Source: Dysgonamonadaceae bacterium (GTDB lineage: Bacteria; Bacteroidota; Bacteroidia; Bacteroidales; Azobacteroidaceae). From it: DNA of 6,314 bases. The position numbers were made by a program, and so were the translations under genes. The notes beneath the pieces were generated by a model that did no database searches, was not told the DNA's origin, and saw only the letters and a list, made by a program, of their open reading frames with translations. Of the stretch, positions 6,276-6,314 are shown in pieces (the stretch's first letter is position 1; each line of letters begins with the position of its first letter). The stretch covers positions 1 through 6,314 of the forward strand of contig JAIRSN010000054.1 of assembly GCA_031255425.1 (NCBI GenBank), in the 5' to 3' direction.

Positions 6276-6314
6276 TGTATTTTTGGGAGTCCCCCTATTC
6301 GTAGCAGACACACC
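6276..6314. repeat. Partial dispersed module at the window edge
   Basis: TATTTTTGGGAGTCCCCCTA followed by TTCGTAGCAGACACACC resembles 6036-6076 (TATTTTGGGA...TCCCTATGCGTAGCAAATACACC) in the same orientation. The window ends inside it, so whether it continues into CGTAC cannot be seen. Confidence 0.55.

Overview
This window looks chromosomal and probably comes from a member of the Bacteroidetes, most likely the order Bacteroidales. Two promoters have the Bacteroidetes -7 box TAnnTTTG (538-545 and 1134-1141), one of them with a TTTG -33 box at the expected spacing. No purine-rich Shine-Dalgarno stands before either coding region. The carbamoyl-phosphate synthase large-subunit sequence is of the CPS1/CAD-like type that I recall from Bacteroides relatives. 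This placement comes from sequence recognition and not from a database search.

Layout: (1) 1-300 is a non-coding array of 42-bp units, each carrying an 18-bp palindrome. (2) 300-512 is a mosaic of short repeat modules, including AAAATATAAAAG, GACAC-TGY-GTGTC hairpins, AGCAAATACACCGTAC and a 12-bp GC-rich minisatellite. (3) 513-1112 is a compact unit: a near-consensus promoter, a 148-aa acidic protein of unknown function, a tRNA-Thr(CGT) only 6 nt after its stop codon, and a rho-independent terminator. (4) 1134-5559 is a monocistronic unit encoding a single-chain glutamine-dependent carbamoyl-phosphate synthase (CarA fused to CarB), with its own -7 box and a strong terminator. (5) 5560-6093 is a second 42-bp palindromic array enclosed by perfect 29-bp inverted repeats and flanked by the same modules as region 2. 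(6) 6094-6314 is AT-rich non-coding DNA with a 97-bp MITE-like inverted-repeat element and another copy of the dispersed module at the window edge.

The synthase makes carbamoyl phosphate for pyrimidine and arginine biosynthesis. The tRNA and the unknown protein are probably read as one transcript. The most unusual content is the repeat system. Two arrays more than 5 kb apart have the same 42-bp period and nearly the same roughly 20-bp spacer, but carry entirely different palindromes. They look like members of one modular, presumably mobile or recombining, non-coding repeat family. I found no protein in the window that could act on them.
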